Assembly: GCF_000422965.1 (NCBI RefSeq)
Contig: NZ_AUHB01000005.1
Coordinates: forward strand, 62,001-126,000
Direction: 5' to 3'
Length of the DNA stretch: 64,000 nt
From: Pleomorphomonas oryzae DSM 16300
GTDB lineage: Bacteria > Pseudomonadota > Alphaproteobacteria > Rhizobiales > Pleomorphomonadaceae
Part shown: in pieces, positions 10,128 to 17,506 of the stretch
How positions within the stretch are numbered: position 1 is the first letter of the stretch
Layout: each line of letters opens with the position of its first letter
Translations under genes and position numbers: made by a program
Notes under the pieces: model-generated
Database searches by the model: none
What the model was told of the DNA's origin: nothing
What the model saw: only the letters and a program-made list of their open reading frames with translations

Positions 10128-10232
10128 AGGTGATCCGGCAGGGGGCCGGGATGGGAAGGGTCCGGAAGGGAGGCGGGTCCGGACCCTGAAACGGACGCGC
10201 TGGGGTGGCGGTGCGCCCGTCGGATGCGAAGG

Positions 10233-10469
10233 TCAGGCCGCTTCCAGTTCCTTCTGCCGCTTCTTGAGCGGCATGGAGTAATGAACCACTGGCGGCGGCT
10301 GAATGGCCGTCTCGAAGGTCAGCATCGCCGCGAGGAAGGTGTCGCGCGCCTGACGGTCAGCAAAACCAACCACCTTGCCCTTATAGTAGGTCAGGGCGTC
10401 GGGGCTGACGGGACGGCGGGTGAGTGGGCAGAGATCGTTGACGCAGTCTTCCAGTCTGGGTGCGATCAT
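10233..10469 (-). CDS. small YHS-like protein of unknown function
   Basis: This 78-residue soluble protein contains one YHS-like motif ([20 protein letters not shown], then [11 protein letters not shown]). In the YHS family such motifs sit in small metal-associated domains; here only two cysteines are present in the whole protein, so metal binding is not assured. The start overlaps the stop of the upstream DUF1127 gene by 4 nt (10466-10469), which argues for translational coupling and a linked function. A terminator follows at 10097-10127. No function can be assigned with confidence. Confidence 0.7.
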   Translation of the reverse strand: MIAPRLEDCVNDLCPLTRRPVSPDALTYYKGKVVGFADRQARDTFLAAMLTFETAIQPPPVVHYSMPLKKRQKELEAA

Positions 10470-10819
10470 TCTTCCCTCCCCCTGACCAAGGGCGTGAAAT
10501 CCACGCTCTTCACGCGATGCAGCACAACACTGTTCATATTCACCGAGTTGCCGTGAGCGACGGCGGCGAGCCTGAGCGACGGGTCTGCGTAAAGCGGACC
10601 GTCGAGGGCTTCGCGTACGTCAAATCGGCTGAGGCCGATGTCGGCCAGCTCGTGATCGGTGAAGTCGCAGAGTTGTTTGGCCATCCATCGATTGACCATA
10701 ATCTTCGCGACGAACCCCGTGCGCTCGGCAGCGGCGCGCACCAGCGAGGTGAACGTCGTAACGAAAGCGGCGGCGAAGGTGGTGGACGCGAGGGTCGTGG
10801 ACATGATCGGCTCCATCAA
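10466..10819 (-). CDS. DUF1127 (YjiS-like) small protein
   Basis: The protein has 117 residues with a central DUF1127 motif (LCDFTDHELADIGLSRFDVR, about residues 50-69). The N-terminal 30 residues are hydrophobic and rich in threonine and alanine; the tail (about residues 75-117) is longer than in minimal 45-70 residue members. DUF1127 proteins are small, arginine-rich, often stress- or LysR-regulated proteins in alphaproteobacteria; in Agrobacterium some affect RNA turnover and metabolism. The internal ATG at residue 6 is an alternative start. It lies between a second DUF1127 gene and the YHS-like gene on the same strand. Confidence 0.75.
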   Translation of the reverse strand: MMEPIMSTTLASTTFAAAFVTTFTSLVRAAAERTGFVAKIMVNRWMAKQLCDFTDHELADIGLSRFDVREALDGPLYADPSLRLAAVAHGNSVNMNSVVLHRVKSVDFTPLVRGREE

Positions 10820-10883
10820 GGGGCTTGGATGGTTTGGCGCATTGCGCGTTGGGTCAGGGGTTGAGGGGCAGGGGTGGAGGCGG

Positions 10884-10912
10884 CAACGGGGCTCCGCCTG
10901 GAAGCCCCGTTG
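10884..10912. other. 10-bp stem hairpin between two DUF1127 genes
   Basis: CAACGGGGCT (10884-10893) and AGCCCCGTTG (10903-10912) are exact reverse complements with a 9-nt loop. On the plus strand it is followed by AAGTTTTGTTT; on the minus strand, the direction of both neighbouring genes, no U-run follows. It may stabilise or process the mRNA between the two DUF1127 genes. Confidence 0.5.
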
Positions 10913-10991
10913 AAGTTTTGTTTACCAGTTCATAAGCCCGGTGAATGTTTCAGGCCGGACCGATGTGGATCTCTTATGAAATACGTACGTG

Positions 10992-11315
10992 TTATTCACG
11001 AAGCGCGGCAGCAGCTTCCAGCGCCTTTTCATGCTCGGCGCGGCGGGCTTCGGCGCGGCGGGCGGCCAGCACGTAGCTCGGCTTCCGATCGATCGGCACG
11101 AGCAGCGCGCCTTCGACATCGGCATGCGAAATGCCCATGTCCTTCAGCGCACGCGCGTCGAACTCGAGCAGCTGCATCGTTTGCCGGCGGTCAATTTCCG
11201 CGGCAATCAGCGCGCCCAGGCGGCTGAACAGAGCGCCTACAAGACGCATCGCCTCGTGAACGGGGCGAGAATGAGAGACACGGCGCGAGGACGCATGATC
11301 GAGGATCAGGGTCAT
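10992..11315 (-). CDS. DUF1127-like small protein
   Basis: The 107 residues contain a divergent DUF1127-type helix pair (LLEFDARALKDMGISHADVE, about residues 48-67), followed by a charged, alanine- and arginine-rich C-terminal helix. The start region carries no membrane segment. It is the first gene of the minus-strand small-protein cluster and is divergent from the LysR gene at 11588, with a 272-nt shared control region. Family-level identity is clear from the LKDMGIS core, but the biochemical role is unknown. It could act in stress response or RNA metabolism like other characterised members. Confidence 0.7.
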   Translation of the reverse strand: MTLILDHASSRRVSHSRPVHEAMRLVGALFSRLGALIAAEIDRRQTMQLLEFDARALKDMGISHADVEGALLVPIDRKPSYVLAARRAEARRAEHEKALEAAAALRE

Positions 11316-11587
11316 TGTCTTGGCTCCAGCGAGCTTGCTCCACCCAAGGGGCAGAACATGGCAGCATCGCGTATCTGAGGTAGGAACGCCGCTGCGGTGT
11401 TTCGATAGTGGATTTATCTCATAGGGCTATCAATCAGTCCAACGCATGTTTTTGATGCTTTCCATGACGGAATTTGATATCAACATCTTGACTATAGGTG
11501 ATCATACGGCGTGATGGGACGCCACCCGAAAACCGAACGAACCGCCTGTGGGCTCTACAAATCGGCCACTCATCAGGATTGTTGAAG
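11316..11587. promoter_or_regulatory. divergent control region between DUF1127 cluster and LysR gene
   Basis: This 272-nt stretch holds no gene. It is AT-rich around 11400-11510. The small dyad ATAGGGCTAT lies at about 11423-11432, inside the AT-rich part. CATG occurs twice around a T-rich stretch (about 11445-11467), and a TTGACT hexamer lies near 11490. LysR regulators usually bind T-N11-A dyads in such divergent regions; I could not pick one site securely. Confidence 0.45.
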
Positions 11588-12481
11588 ATGAACGTTCTTG
11601 ACCTTGATCAACTGAGGACTTTTGTCGCCATCGCCGAGGTGGGGTCATTCACGGCCGCGGCGGACGTCGTTCACAAGACGCAGTCGGCCGTCTCCATGCA
11701 GATGCGCCGCCTTGAAGATCGAGTCGGCAAGCCGATCTTCTCGCGCGATGGCCGCCAGAGCCGGCTCACCGAGGACGGCCGCCGTCTTCTTGAATATGCG
11801 CGCCGTCTCATTCGCCTCAATGACGAGACGCTGGCCGCCTTCGAGGATCCCGGCCTGACCGGCTCGGTTCGCCTCGGCATCCCCGACGATTATGCTGATC
11901 GGTTGCTGCCACCGGTGCTGGCCGGCTTTTCGCGCATCAATCCGCTGATCGAGATCACCGTCGAATGTCAGCGCTCGGTCACTGTTTCCGATATGATCCG
12001 CGACGGCCGGCTCGACCTCGGCATCATCAATCACGGCTATTATGGTTCGCTTCGCGGCGAGGTGATCCGGCGCGAACCGCTGTTCTGGGTCGGCTCGCGC
12101 GATCACAGCGTTCATGAGCTCGATCCGGTGCCGCTGGCGCTTGGACCCGATGATTGCTGCTGGCGTGCCAACGTCGTGCGCGCCCTGGACCGGGAGGGGC
12201 GGCGTTTCCGCGTCGCCTATATTTCCAGTGCAGCACTGGCGCTGTCGGGTGCCGTGCTGGCCGGTCTTGCCGTGTCGGTGCTGCCGGAAAGCGCTCTCAA
12301 GGCCAACATGCGCATTCTCGGCCTGCGCGAGGGATTCCCGGAGCTTGAGCCGGCCGAGATCGGTCTCTTGCGTGCCGAGCACGCCAAAAGCCCGATCCAC
12401 GACGCGCTCGCCAAGCACATCGTGACCTCGCTCGGCAACCTCGGTGCCGCCGATCAGGCGATGAGCCTGGCGGCGGAGTAA
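11588..12481 (+). CDS. LysR-family transcriptional regulator
   Basis: The ATG at 11588 gives 297 residues, the usual LysR length; a longer open frame from 11498 would add 30 residues ahead of the helix-turn-helix and is unlikely. The winged HTH is at residues 4-62 (LDQLRTFVAIAEVGSFTAAA, then TQSAVSMQMRRLE), followed by a periplasmic-binding-like effector domain from about residue 90. LysR proteins are tetrameric DNA-binding activators or repressors. Its divergent position beside two DUF1127 genes recalls VtlR/LsrB regulators of Brucella and rhizobia, which activate DUF1127 genes; that link is inference here. Confidence 0.92.
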   Translation: MNVLDLDQLRTFVAIAEVGSFTAAADVVHKTQSAVSMQMRRLEDRVGKPIFSRDGRQSRLTEDGRRLLEYARRLIRLNDETLAAFEDPGLTGSVRLGIPDDYADRLLPPVLAGFSRINPLIEITVECQRSVTVSDMIRDGRLDLGIINHGYYGSLRGEVIRREPLFWVGSRDHSVHELDPVPLALGPDDCCWRANVVRALDREGRRFRVAYISSAALALSGAVLAGLAVSVLPESALKANMRILGLREGFPELEPAEIGLLRAEHAKSPIHDALAKHIVTSLGNLGAADQAMSLAAE

Positions 12482-12497
12482 ACCGGGAAACGACGGT

Positions 12498-13112
12498 CTA
12501 TCGCGCCACCACCGCAGCCGCCGCACCGGCCATCATGGTGCCGGCGGTGCGGTTGAGGCGTTGCATCGCCTTGGGGCTACGGAAGAACTCGCGCGCTCCA
12601 GCGGCCGCCGCTGCGTAGACCAGACCAACGATGGTCAGCGTGACGATGGAAACGGCGATCAGCTCCAGATAGCCGGTGAGCGTGATCGTCTCGATCGGCA
12701 TCAGCGACGGCAGCAGCGCCATGTAGAAAACGATGGTCTTCGGGTTGCCCAGCGTCAGCGTGAAACCGCCCAGCACCGTCCGCCAGGCGCTTTCGGAACG
12801 CACCCTGGCCGCCACGTCGGCCGGATCGGCGCGCGAGGTCCAGAGCTTGTAGGCCAGATAGAGTAGGTAGGCGGCGCCGACATAGCGGATCACCAGGAAG
12901 GCGAGGTTGAACTCCTGGGCCAGCGAGGCAAGGCCGAAGATGGCCAGCGTCAAGTAGAAAAGATCGCCGAACACGATGCCGATGATGAAGGTCATGCCCG
13001 CCCGGAAACCGCCGCCGAGGGCTCGGGCCACCACGGCCGTCATGCCGGGGCCGGGCGAGGCCGCTGCCAAGGCGAGGGCGCCGGTATAGAAGACAAGCGT
13101 CAGGATCGGCAT
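12498..13112 (-). CDS. LysE/RhtB-family amino-acid exporter
   Basis: This 204-residue integral membrane protein has six hydrophobic stretches and the family N-terminal motif ASPGPGMTAVVARALGGGFR. Relatives export lysine, threonine, homoserine or other small molecules by proton exchange. The stop of lutC lies only 4 nt upstream of its start region (lutC ends at 13117), so it is the fourth gene of the lut transcript. That placement suggests export of a metabolite linked to lactate or amino-acid oxidation, but the substrate cannot be read from sequence. Confidence 0.9.
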   Translation of the reverse strand: MPILTLVFYTGALALAAASPGPGMTAVVARALGGGFRAGMTFIIGIVFGDLFYLTLAIFGLASLAQEFNLAFLVIRYVGAAYLLYLAYKLWTSRADPADVAARVRSESAWRTVLGGFTLTLGNPKTIVFYMALLPSLMPIETITLTGYLELIAVSIVTLTIVGLVYAAAAAGAREFFRSPKAMQRLNRTAGTMMAGAAAAVVAR

Positions 13113-13116
13113 CGGT

Positions 13117-13791
13117 TTACCCCACCACCAGAATGTGAAGGCTGCGCGGGCCGTGAGCCCCGAGCAGCAGCGTCTCCTCGATGTCAGCCGACCGCGACGG
13201 ACCGGTCACGAGGTTGACCGTGCGCGGCATCGTGCCGGCACCGAAGCGCCGGCGCAAGCCGGCCCATACCGTCTCATAGTCGCCCGTGACCGTCGAGGTA
13301 TCGACCACCACGATGTGGTGATCGGGCAGGAAGTTGAGCGTCGTCGGATTGTCGGCACCGGAGGTCAGCACCACGGTCCCCGTTTCGGCAACGCCGGCAT
13401 CGGCATGGCTGAGCCCGGCGAGATCCTGCCCGGCGCTCGGCCCGACCGTTACCGCGAGCTGCGCTTCCCGTTCCCACGGCAAATTGGCAAGGCGTGCGTC
13501 GGCACCACGCCGGATCGCCTGTGGCAGATTGCGGTCCCGAAGATATTCGGACACTGCGGCGGGGATGTCGTCGCGACTGCCGAGGCGAGCGACGGTGGCG
13601 AACACCTCCCCCGCCTTGCGGATGAACAGCTCGACCCTTTCGGCATCCGGCAGTTGGCCGCGCGCCGGCACGACATTGACAGGCGTTTCGGCGAGACGAT
13701 GGCGAACGGCGGCGAGCCGGGGGGCATCTTTCTCCGATGTTCCGAGCGACCGGCGGATGCGGCCAAGAATGGCATCACGGCTCGACATCAT
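13117..13791 (-). CDS. lutC: lactate utilization protein C (LUD domain)
   Basis: Third subunit of the LutABC L-lactate oxidation complex, which converts L-lactate to pyruvate. From the first of two adjacent ATG codons at 13791 the protein has 224 residues, with the LUD domain in the C-terminal half (GVAETGTVVLTSG, DHHIVVVDTSTV, LVTGPSRSADIEETLLLGAH). The start overlaps the lutB stop by 4 nt and is preceded by GGGAGA. A longer open frame reaching to 14250 is the out-of-frame overlap with lutB. The three-gene set resembles Bacillus lutABC and E. coli ykgEFG. Confidence 0.93.
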   Translation of the reverse strand: MMSSRDAILGRIRRSLGTSEKDAPRLAAVRHRLAETPVNVVPARGQLPDAERVELFIRKAGEVFATVARLGSRDDIPAAVSEYLRDRNLPQAIRRGADARLANLPWEREAQLAVTVGPSAGQDLAGLSHADAGVAETGTVVLTSGADNPTTLNFLPDHHIVVVDTSTVTGDYETVWAGLRRRFGAGTMPRTVNLVTGPSRSADIEETLLLGAHGPRSLHILVVG

Positions 13792-15212
13792 TTTCTCCCT
13801 CGCTTGGCCCATTCGGTGCGGAACGTGCCGCCTTCCGGCGCCGGCAGATCGCGCCAGCGCGTCCAGCCGCTCGCGAGAGGAAGTTGCTTGAGTGCGCCGT
13901 CCTTGCCGGCAAGGCGCGCGAGGCTCCAGGCGGCCATCCTGGTCACCGCACCGTAGAGGCGCGGGCGCGCGGCGAGGAAACGCCAGGCGGCGAGGCCGAA
14001 GCGAGCCTTCTTCGGCGTCAGGTGACGCTCGAATTCCTTTTCCCGCCAGTGCCGCAACATCTTCGGCAGGGGAATGCGCATCGGGCAGACGCTTTCGCAA
14101 CGGCCGCAGAGCGTCGACGCATTGGCCAGATGAGCGGCCTTTTCGAGCCCCTGCAGCGACGGCGTCAGCACGGACCCCATCGGTCCCGGATAGACCGAAC
14201 CGTAGGCGTGGCCGCCGACCGAGCGGTAGACCGGGCAATGGTTGATGCAAGCGCCGCAGCGAATGCAGCGCAGCATGTCCTCGAACTCGGTGCCGAGCAT
14301 GGCCGAGCGGCCGTTGTCGAGCAACACCACATGAAAGGCTTCGGGACCGTCGGGATCGCCAGCACGGCGGGGACCGGTGGAAAGCGTGGTGTAGACGCTC
14401 ATTTCCTGCCCGGTGGCCGAGCGGGCAAGAAGTCGCATGATGGTGGCGACATCCTCGAGCGTCGGCACTACCTTTTCGATCGAGGCGAGGACGATGTGGG
14501 TCTTCGGCAGGATCTGGGTGAGGTCGCCGTTGCCTTCGTTGGTGACGATCACCGTAGATCCCGTTTCGGCGACCAGGAAGTTAGCACCGGTGATTCCGAC
14601 ATCGGCCGTCAGGAAGCGCTCGCGCAGCACGCCGCGCGCTTCGGCGAGCAGCGACGTTGGCTCCTCGAGATTGCGCAAGGGATCCAGCTTGGTATGCACG
14701 CGCCGGAAGTCGGCAGCCACCTGCTCCTTGTTGACGTGCACGGCGGGAGCAATGATGTGGCTCGGCGTCTCGCCTCGGAGCTGGATGATATATTCGCCGA
14801 GATCAGTCTCGACCGGGGTAATGCCATTCGCTTCGAGGAAGGCGTTGAGGCCGACCTCCTCGGTGATCATCGACTTCCCCTTGGTTACCCGGCGCGCACC
14901 GGCCGCCTGGCAAATGTCGAGAACGATGCGGCTGGCTTCCGCGGCGTCGGCCGCCCAGTGAACGAAGCCTCCCGCCTCCACCACCTTCTTCTCGAAGGCT
15001 TCGAGGTAAAGGTCGAGATGAGCAAGCGTGTGCGCCTTGATATCGCGTCCGGCGTCGCGCAGCGCCTCGAACTCCGGCAGCGCGTCGACGGCCCGGCGGC
15101 GGCCGCTGACCAGCGTCTCCTCGATATGGGCGATCGCCTTCAGGAGCGGCGGATTGGCCAGCGCCGCATGGGCATTCTTCGGAAAGGACGCGGAACTGAG
15201 ACCGCCACTCAT
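13788..15212 (-). CDS. lutB: lactate utilization iron-sulfur protein B
   Basis: The LutB subunit carries iron-sulfur clusters and passes electrons in L-lactate oxidation. Starting at the ATG at 15212, which overlaps the lutA stop by 4 nt, it has 474 residues; an upstream TTG at 15329 lies inside lutA and is not preferred. The N-terminal LUD domain includes TKGKSMITEEVGLN and NFLVAETGSTVIVTNEGNGD. Two ferredoxin-type motifs follow, CIRCGACINHCPVY and CGRCESVCP, each able to hold a 4Fe-4S cluster. A C-terminal DUF3390-like extension follows. It is coupled to lutA and lutC by 4-nt overlaps. Confidence 0.95.
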   Translation of the reverse strand: MSGGLSSASFPKNAHAALANPPLLKAIAHIEETLVSGRRRAVDALPEFEALRDAGRDIKAHTLAHLDLYLEAFEKKVVEAGGFVHWAADAAEASRIVLDICQAAGARRVTKGKSMITEEVGLNAFLEANGITPVETDLGEYIIQLRGETPSHIIAPAVHVNKEQVAADFRRVHTKLDPLRNLEEPTSLLAEARGVLRERFLTADVGITGANFLVAETGSTVIVTNEGNGDLTQILPKTHIVLASIEKVVPTLEDVATIMRLLARSATGQEMSVYTTLSTGPRRAGDPDGPEAFHVVLLDNGRSAMLGTEFEDMLRCIRCGACINHCPVYRSVGGHAYGSVYPGPMGSVLTPSLQGLEKAAHLANASTLCGRCESVCPMRIPLPKMLRHWREKEFERHLTPKKARFGLAAWRFLAARPRLYGAVTRMAAWSLARLAGKDGALKQLPLASGWTRWRDLPAPEGGTFRTEWAKRGRK

Positions 15213-15976
15213 TTTGTCTTCTCCCCGATGGCCGGTCCGGTGGCCATGCCGGCCAGCACTTCGGCGACATGACGCACCTCGACCCTGCTCCCCTCGCGCT
15301 TCAGCTTGCCCGCCATATTGAGGAGACAACCGAGATCGCCCGACAGCAGCAGGTCGACGCCGGTGGACTTGATGTCCGCCGTCTTGCGGTCGACGATAGC
15401 ATTGGAAATCTCGTCATACTTGACGCAGAAGGTGCCGCCGAAGCCGCAGCAGGCCTCCGGATCGCGCATCTCTTTGATTGCGAGACCGTCAACGGCCGAC
15501 AGCAGCCGGCGCGGTTGCGCCTTGACGCCCAGCTCCCGAAGGCCGGAGCAGGAATCATGGTAGGTCGCCGTTCCCTCCCAACTGACCGGCAGCGGAGCCA
15601 CACCGAGGACGTCGACCAGGAACGAGGTGAGCTCGTGCGTCTTGGCTGCGAGCCGCTCGGCGCGAAGCCGCCAGCCAGGTTCGCCGGAGAACAGATCCGG
15701 ATAGTGCACCTTGATCATGCCGGCACAGGAGCCGGAAGGTACAACCACGTGGTCGAAGGTTTCGAAGAGAGCGATGACCTGCTCGGCCAGCGCCCGCGCG
15801 CCGGCCCGGTCGCCGGAGTTATAGGCTGGCTGACCACAGCAGGTCTGGGCGGCCGGCACGGACACCTCGCAGCCGGCGTCTTCGAGAAGCTTTACGGCTG
15901 AAAAGCCGACGGTCGGGCGGAAGAAGTCGACAAGGCAGGTCACGAAGAGTCCGACCTGCGGTTTCGGCGTCGTCAT
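15209..15976 (-). CDS. lutA: lactate utilization protein A (CCG domain)
   Basis: LutA resembles the cysteine-rich subunit of heterodisulfide reductase and glycolate oxidase GlcF. The 255 residues carry two CCG-domain signatures, TCCGQPAYNSGD and ACCGFGGTFCVKYDEIS, which can bind an unusual 4Fe-4S cluster. Length matches the family (about 240-260). It is the first gene of lutABC-lysE. Two perfect dyads lie upstream at 16095-16108 and 16150-16170. Unlike many lut or lld loci, no GntR-type regulator gene adjoins the operon, so control probably comes from elsewhere in the genome. Confidence 0.95.
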   Translation of the reverse strand: MTTPKPQVGLFVTCLVDFFRPTVGFSAVKLLEDAGCEVSVPAAQTCCGQPAYNSGDRAGARALAEQVIALFETFDHVVVPSGSCAGMIKVHYPDLFSGEPGWRLRAERLAAKTHELTSFLVDVLGVAPLPVSWEGTATYHDSCSGLRELGVKAQPRRLLSAVDGLAIKEMRDPEACCGFGGTFCVKYDEISNAIVDRKTADIKSTGVDLLLSGDLGCLLNMAGKLKREGSRVEVRHVAEVLAGMATGPAIGEKTK

Positions 15977-16094
15977 GGTGGCCCCGTTCTATTTATTTCG
16001 CGGCCAAGGTGATACGCGCAACGATCGATCTTCGCAATCGGCGAAGGCCGTGACGCTCGGGTCTTTTCAGCACTGCTGCATGGAAATCGCCGTC

Positions 16095-16108
16095 GACTTT
16101 TAAAAGTC
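16095..16108. promoter_or_regulatory. perfect 14-bp palindrome upstream of lutA
   Basis: GACTTTTAAAAGTC is fully self-complementary and lies 119-132 nt upstream of the lutA start codon. It stands out as AT-rich in a GC-rich genome. It is a candidate operator of the lut operon, or a promoter element of the divergent gene at 16296. Confidence 0.45.
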
Positions 16109-16149
16109 TGCTTTCGCCCGTAAAAACGGCATCTTTCCAGTGTTCTATA

Positions 16150-16170
16150 GAAGTGACAGTGGTTCACTTC
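16150..16170. promoter_or_regulatory. 7-7-7 dyad upstream of lutA and the LprI-like gene
   Basis: GAAGTGA (16150-16156) and TCACTTC (16164-16170) are exact reverse complements around a 7-nt centre. It lies in the 319-nt gene-free stretch 15977-16295 together with the 14-bp palindrome at 16095. The arms are about one and a half helical turns apart, suitable for a dimeric regulator. No further genes are seen in this stretch. Confidence 0.4.
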
Positions 16171-16295
16171 CATGTAAGGGACCATGGACGGACTGTAGGG
16201 TCATGCGCTAATCTTGGAAAAAGACTGGCGCGTTGCCGCCGGAGCTGTCAGGTCGGCTCATCAACGGTCGCGGTGGCCAAAGAAAGGGTACGAGC

Positions 16296-16628
16296 ATGAA
16301 TGGGTTGGTGGCAGGTTCGGGTATCGTTGCCATCGTCCTTCTGACGATGTGGACGTTGCCGGCCAGGGCGGCTCAACCCAGCTTCGATTGCGACGGCGCC
16401 AAGTCGGAAGTCGAGAAAATGATCTGCGGCGACGATGCACTCGCCGATCTCGATCTGCGCCTTGCCAGGGATTTTGCCAGGGCGCTTGCCCGCGCCAGCG
16501 CCGATCAGGTCCCGGAGCTCAAGTCGTCTCAACGCGCATGGCGGACGCAAATGCTGAAATGCGCCCAAACAGGCGATCCGCGTGGCTGCGTCCTGGACGC
16601 CTATACCAAGCGAATAGCCCAGTTCTGA
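16296..16628 (+). CDS. secreted DUF1311 / LprI-like protein
   Basis: The ATG at 16296 has AAAGGG about 8 nt upstream and gives 110 residues; an upstream start at 16233 would spoil the signal peptide. Residues 1-26 form a signal peptide ending ARA-AQ. The mature part matches the LprI/DUF1311 type with four cysteines (FDCDGAKSEVEKMICGD, LKCAQTGDPRGC) expected to form two disulfides. Family members are periplasmic and some inhibit lysozyme. It lies between lutA (divergent) and an L,D-transpeptidase gene (convergent), so a cell-wall link is possible but unproven. Confidence 0.8.
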   Translation: MNGLVAGSGIVAIVLLTMWTLPARAAQPSFDCDGAKSEVEKMICGDDALADLDLRLARDFARALARASADQVPELKSSQRAWRTQMLKCAQTGDPRGCVLDAYTKRIAQF

Positions 16629-16670
16629 AACCCGCCTCAGAGCTTTCCCGAGACGGGCTTCGGAGATCGT

Positions 16671-17348
16671 TTAGCGTACCACCACGCGGGTGCCGACCTT
16701 GACGCGCTCGTAAAGGTCCATCACGTCGGCATTGGCCATGCGGATACAGCCCGAGGACGCATTGGTGCCGATGCTCTTCGGCTCGAAGGTGCCATGGATG
16801 CGGAACAGCGTGTCCTTGGTGCCGTCGTAGAGGTAGAGGGCACGGGCGCCGAGCGGATTGCCGATCTGCCCTTCCATCATGTCGGGGATGTGATGGCCGC
16901 GCGCGTCCTCGCGGGCGATCATCTCCTTGGGCGGGAACCAGCGCGGCCATTTCTGGCGGCTGCCGATCTCCACCATGCCTTTCCAGGCAAAGCCTTCGCG
17001 GCCGACGCCGACGCCATAGCGGAGGGCCTTGCCGCCGTCCTCGACGAGATAGAGATGCTTTTCCGATGTGTCGATGATCACGGTGCCCGGCGGCTGGTCG
17101 GTCGGAAAATCGACCTCGGCGCGCCGGAAGGGTTCGGGCGGCAGCTGATCGCCGGCGAGGGTGAGGTCGCGGGCGTCATCAGCGGTGTCGTCGGGCAAAT
17201 AAGACAGCGGTTTGACGGGGATGGGCGCCTCGACGACCGGAGGCTTGGGCGGCTCCACCGGCTTCGATGAAACACAGGCGGAAAGGGCAAGACCAGCGGC
17301 GAACGCCAGCATGAGCGGACGCGCCGGAACGACGGATAGTGTCATCAT
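16671..17348 (-). CDS. L,D-transpeptidase lipoprotein (YkuD domain)
   Basis: Predicted to form 3-3 peptidoglycan crosslinks or to attach proteins to peptidoglycan in the periplasm. From the first of two adjacent ATG codons at 17348 it has 225 residues. A lipoprotein signal with lipobox LSAC ends near residue 25, followed by a proline-rich linker. The C-terminal YkuD domain has HGTFEPKSIG and the catalytic motif SSGCIRM with the active-site cysteine. An upstream start at 17399 is possible but places 17 extra residues ahead of the signal. A second paralogue lies 158 nt upstream on the same strand. Confidence 0.92.
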   Translation of the reverse strand: MMTLSVVPARPLMLAFAAGLALSACVSSKPVEPPKPPVVEAPIPVKPLSYLPDDTADDARDLTLAGDQLPPEPFRRAEVDFPTDQPPGTVIIDTSEKHLYLVEDGGKALRYGVGVGREGFAWKGMVEIGSRQKWPRWFPPKEMIAREDARGHHIPDMMEGQIGNPLGARALYLYDGTKDTLFRIHGTFEPKSIGTNASSGCIRMANADVMDLYERVKVGTRVVVR

Positions 17349-17506
17349 GGAGAAACCTGAGGAAGTGACTCCACCGGTCGGCGGAGCAAAGCGAATCACG
17401 ACAATTACGTGAAACTAGAAGGCGGCAGTCTCCGCTGTCGAGACCGCCGCAGCCGAAAAGGGTACGTATCGCCCGGCCCCAAGCAAAAAAGGGCAAGGTG
17501 AGGCGG

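Noticed and set aside
15973-16185. A 70-codon open frame upstream of lutA
   Set aside because: It covers the two regulatory dyads, has no known motif and would end within the lutA start. The region is better explained as a promoter.
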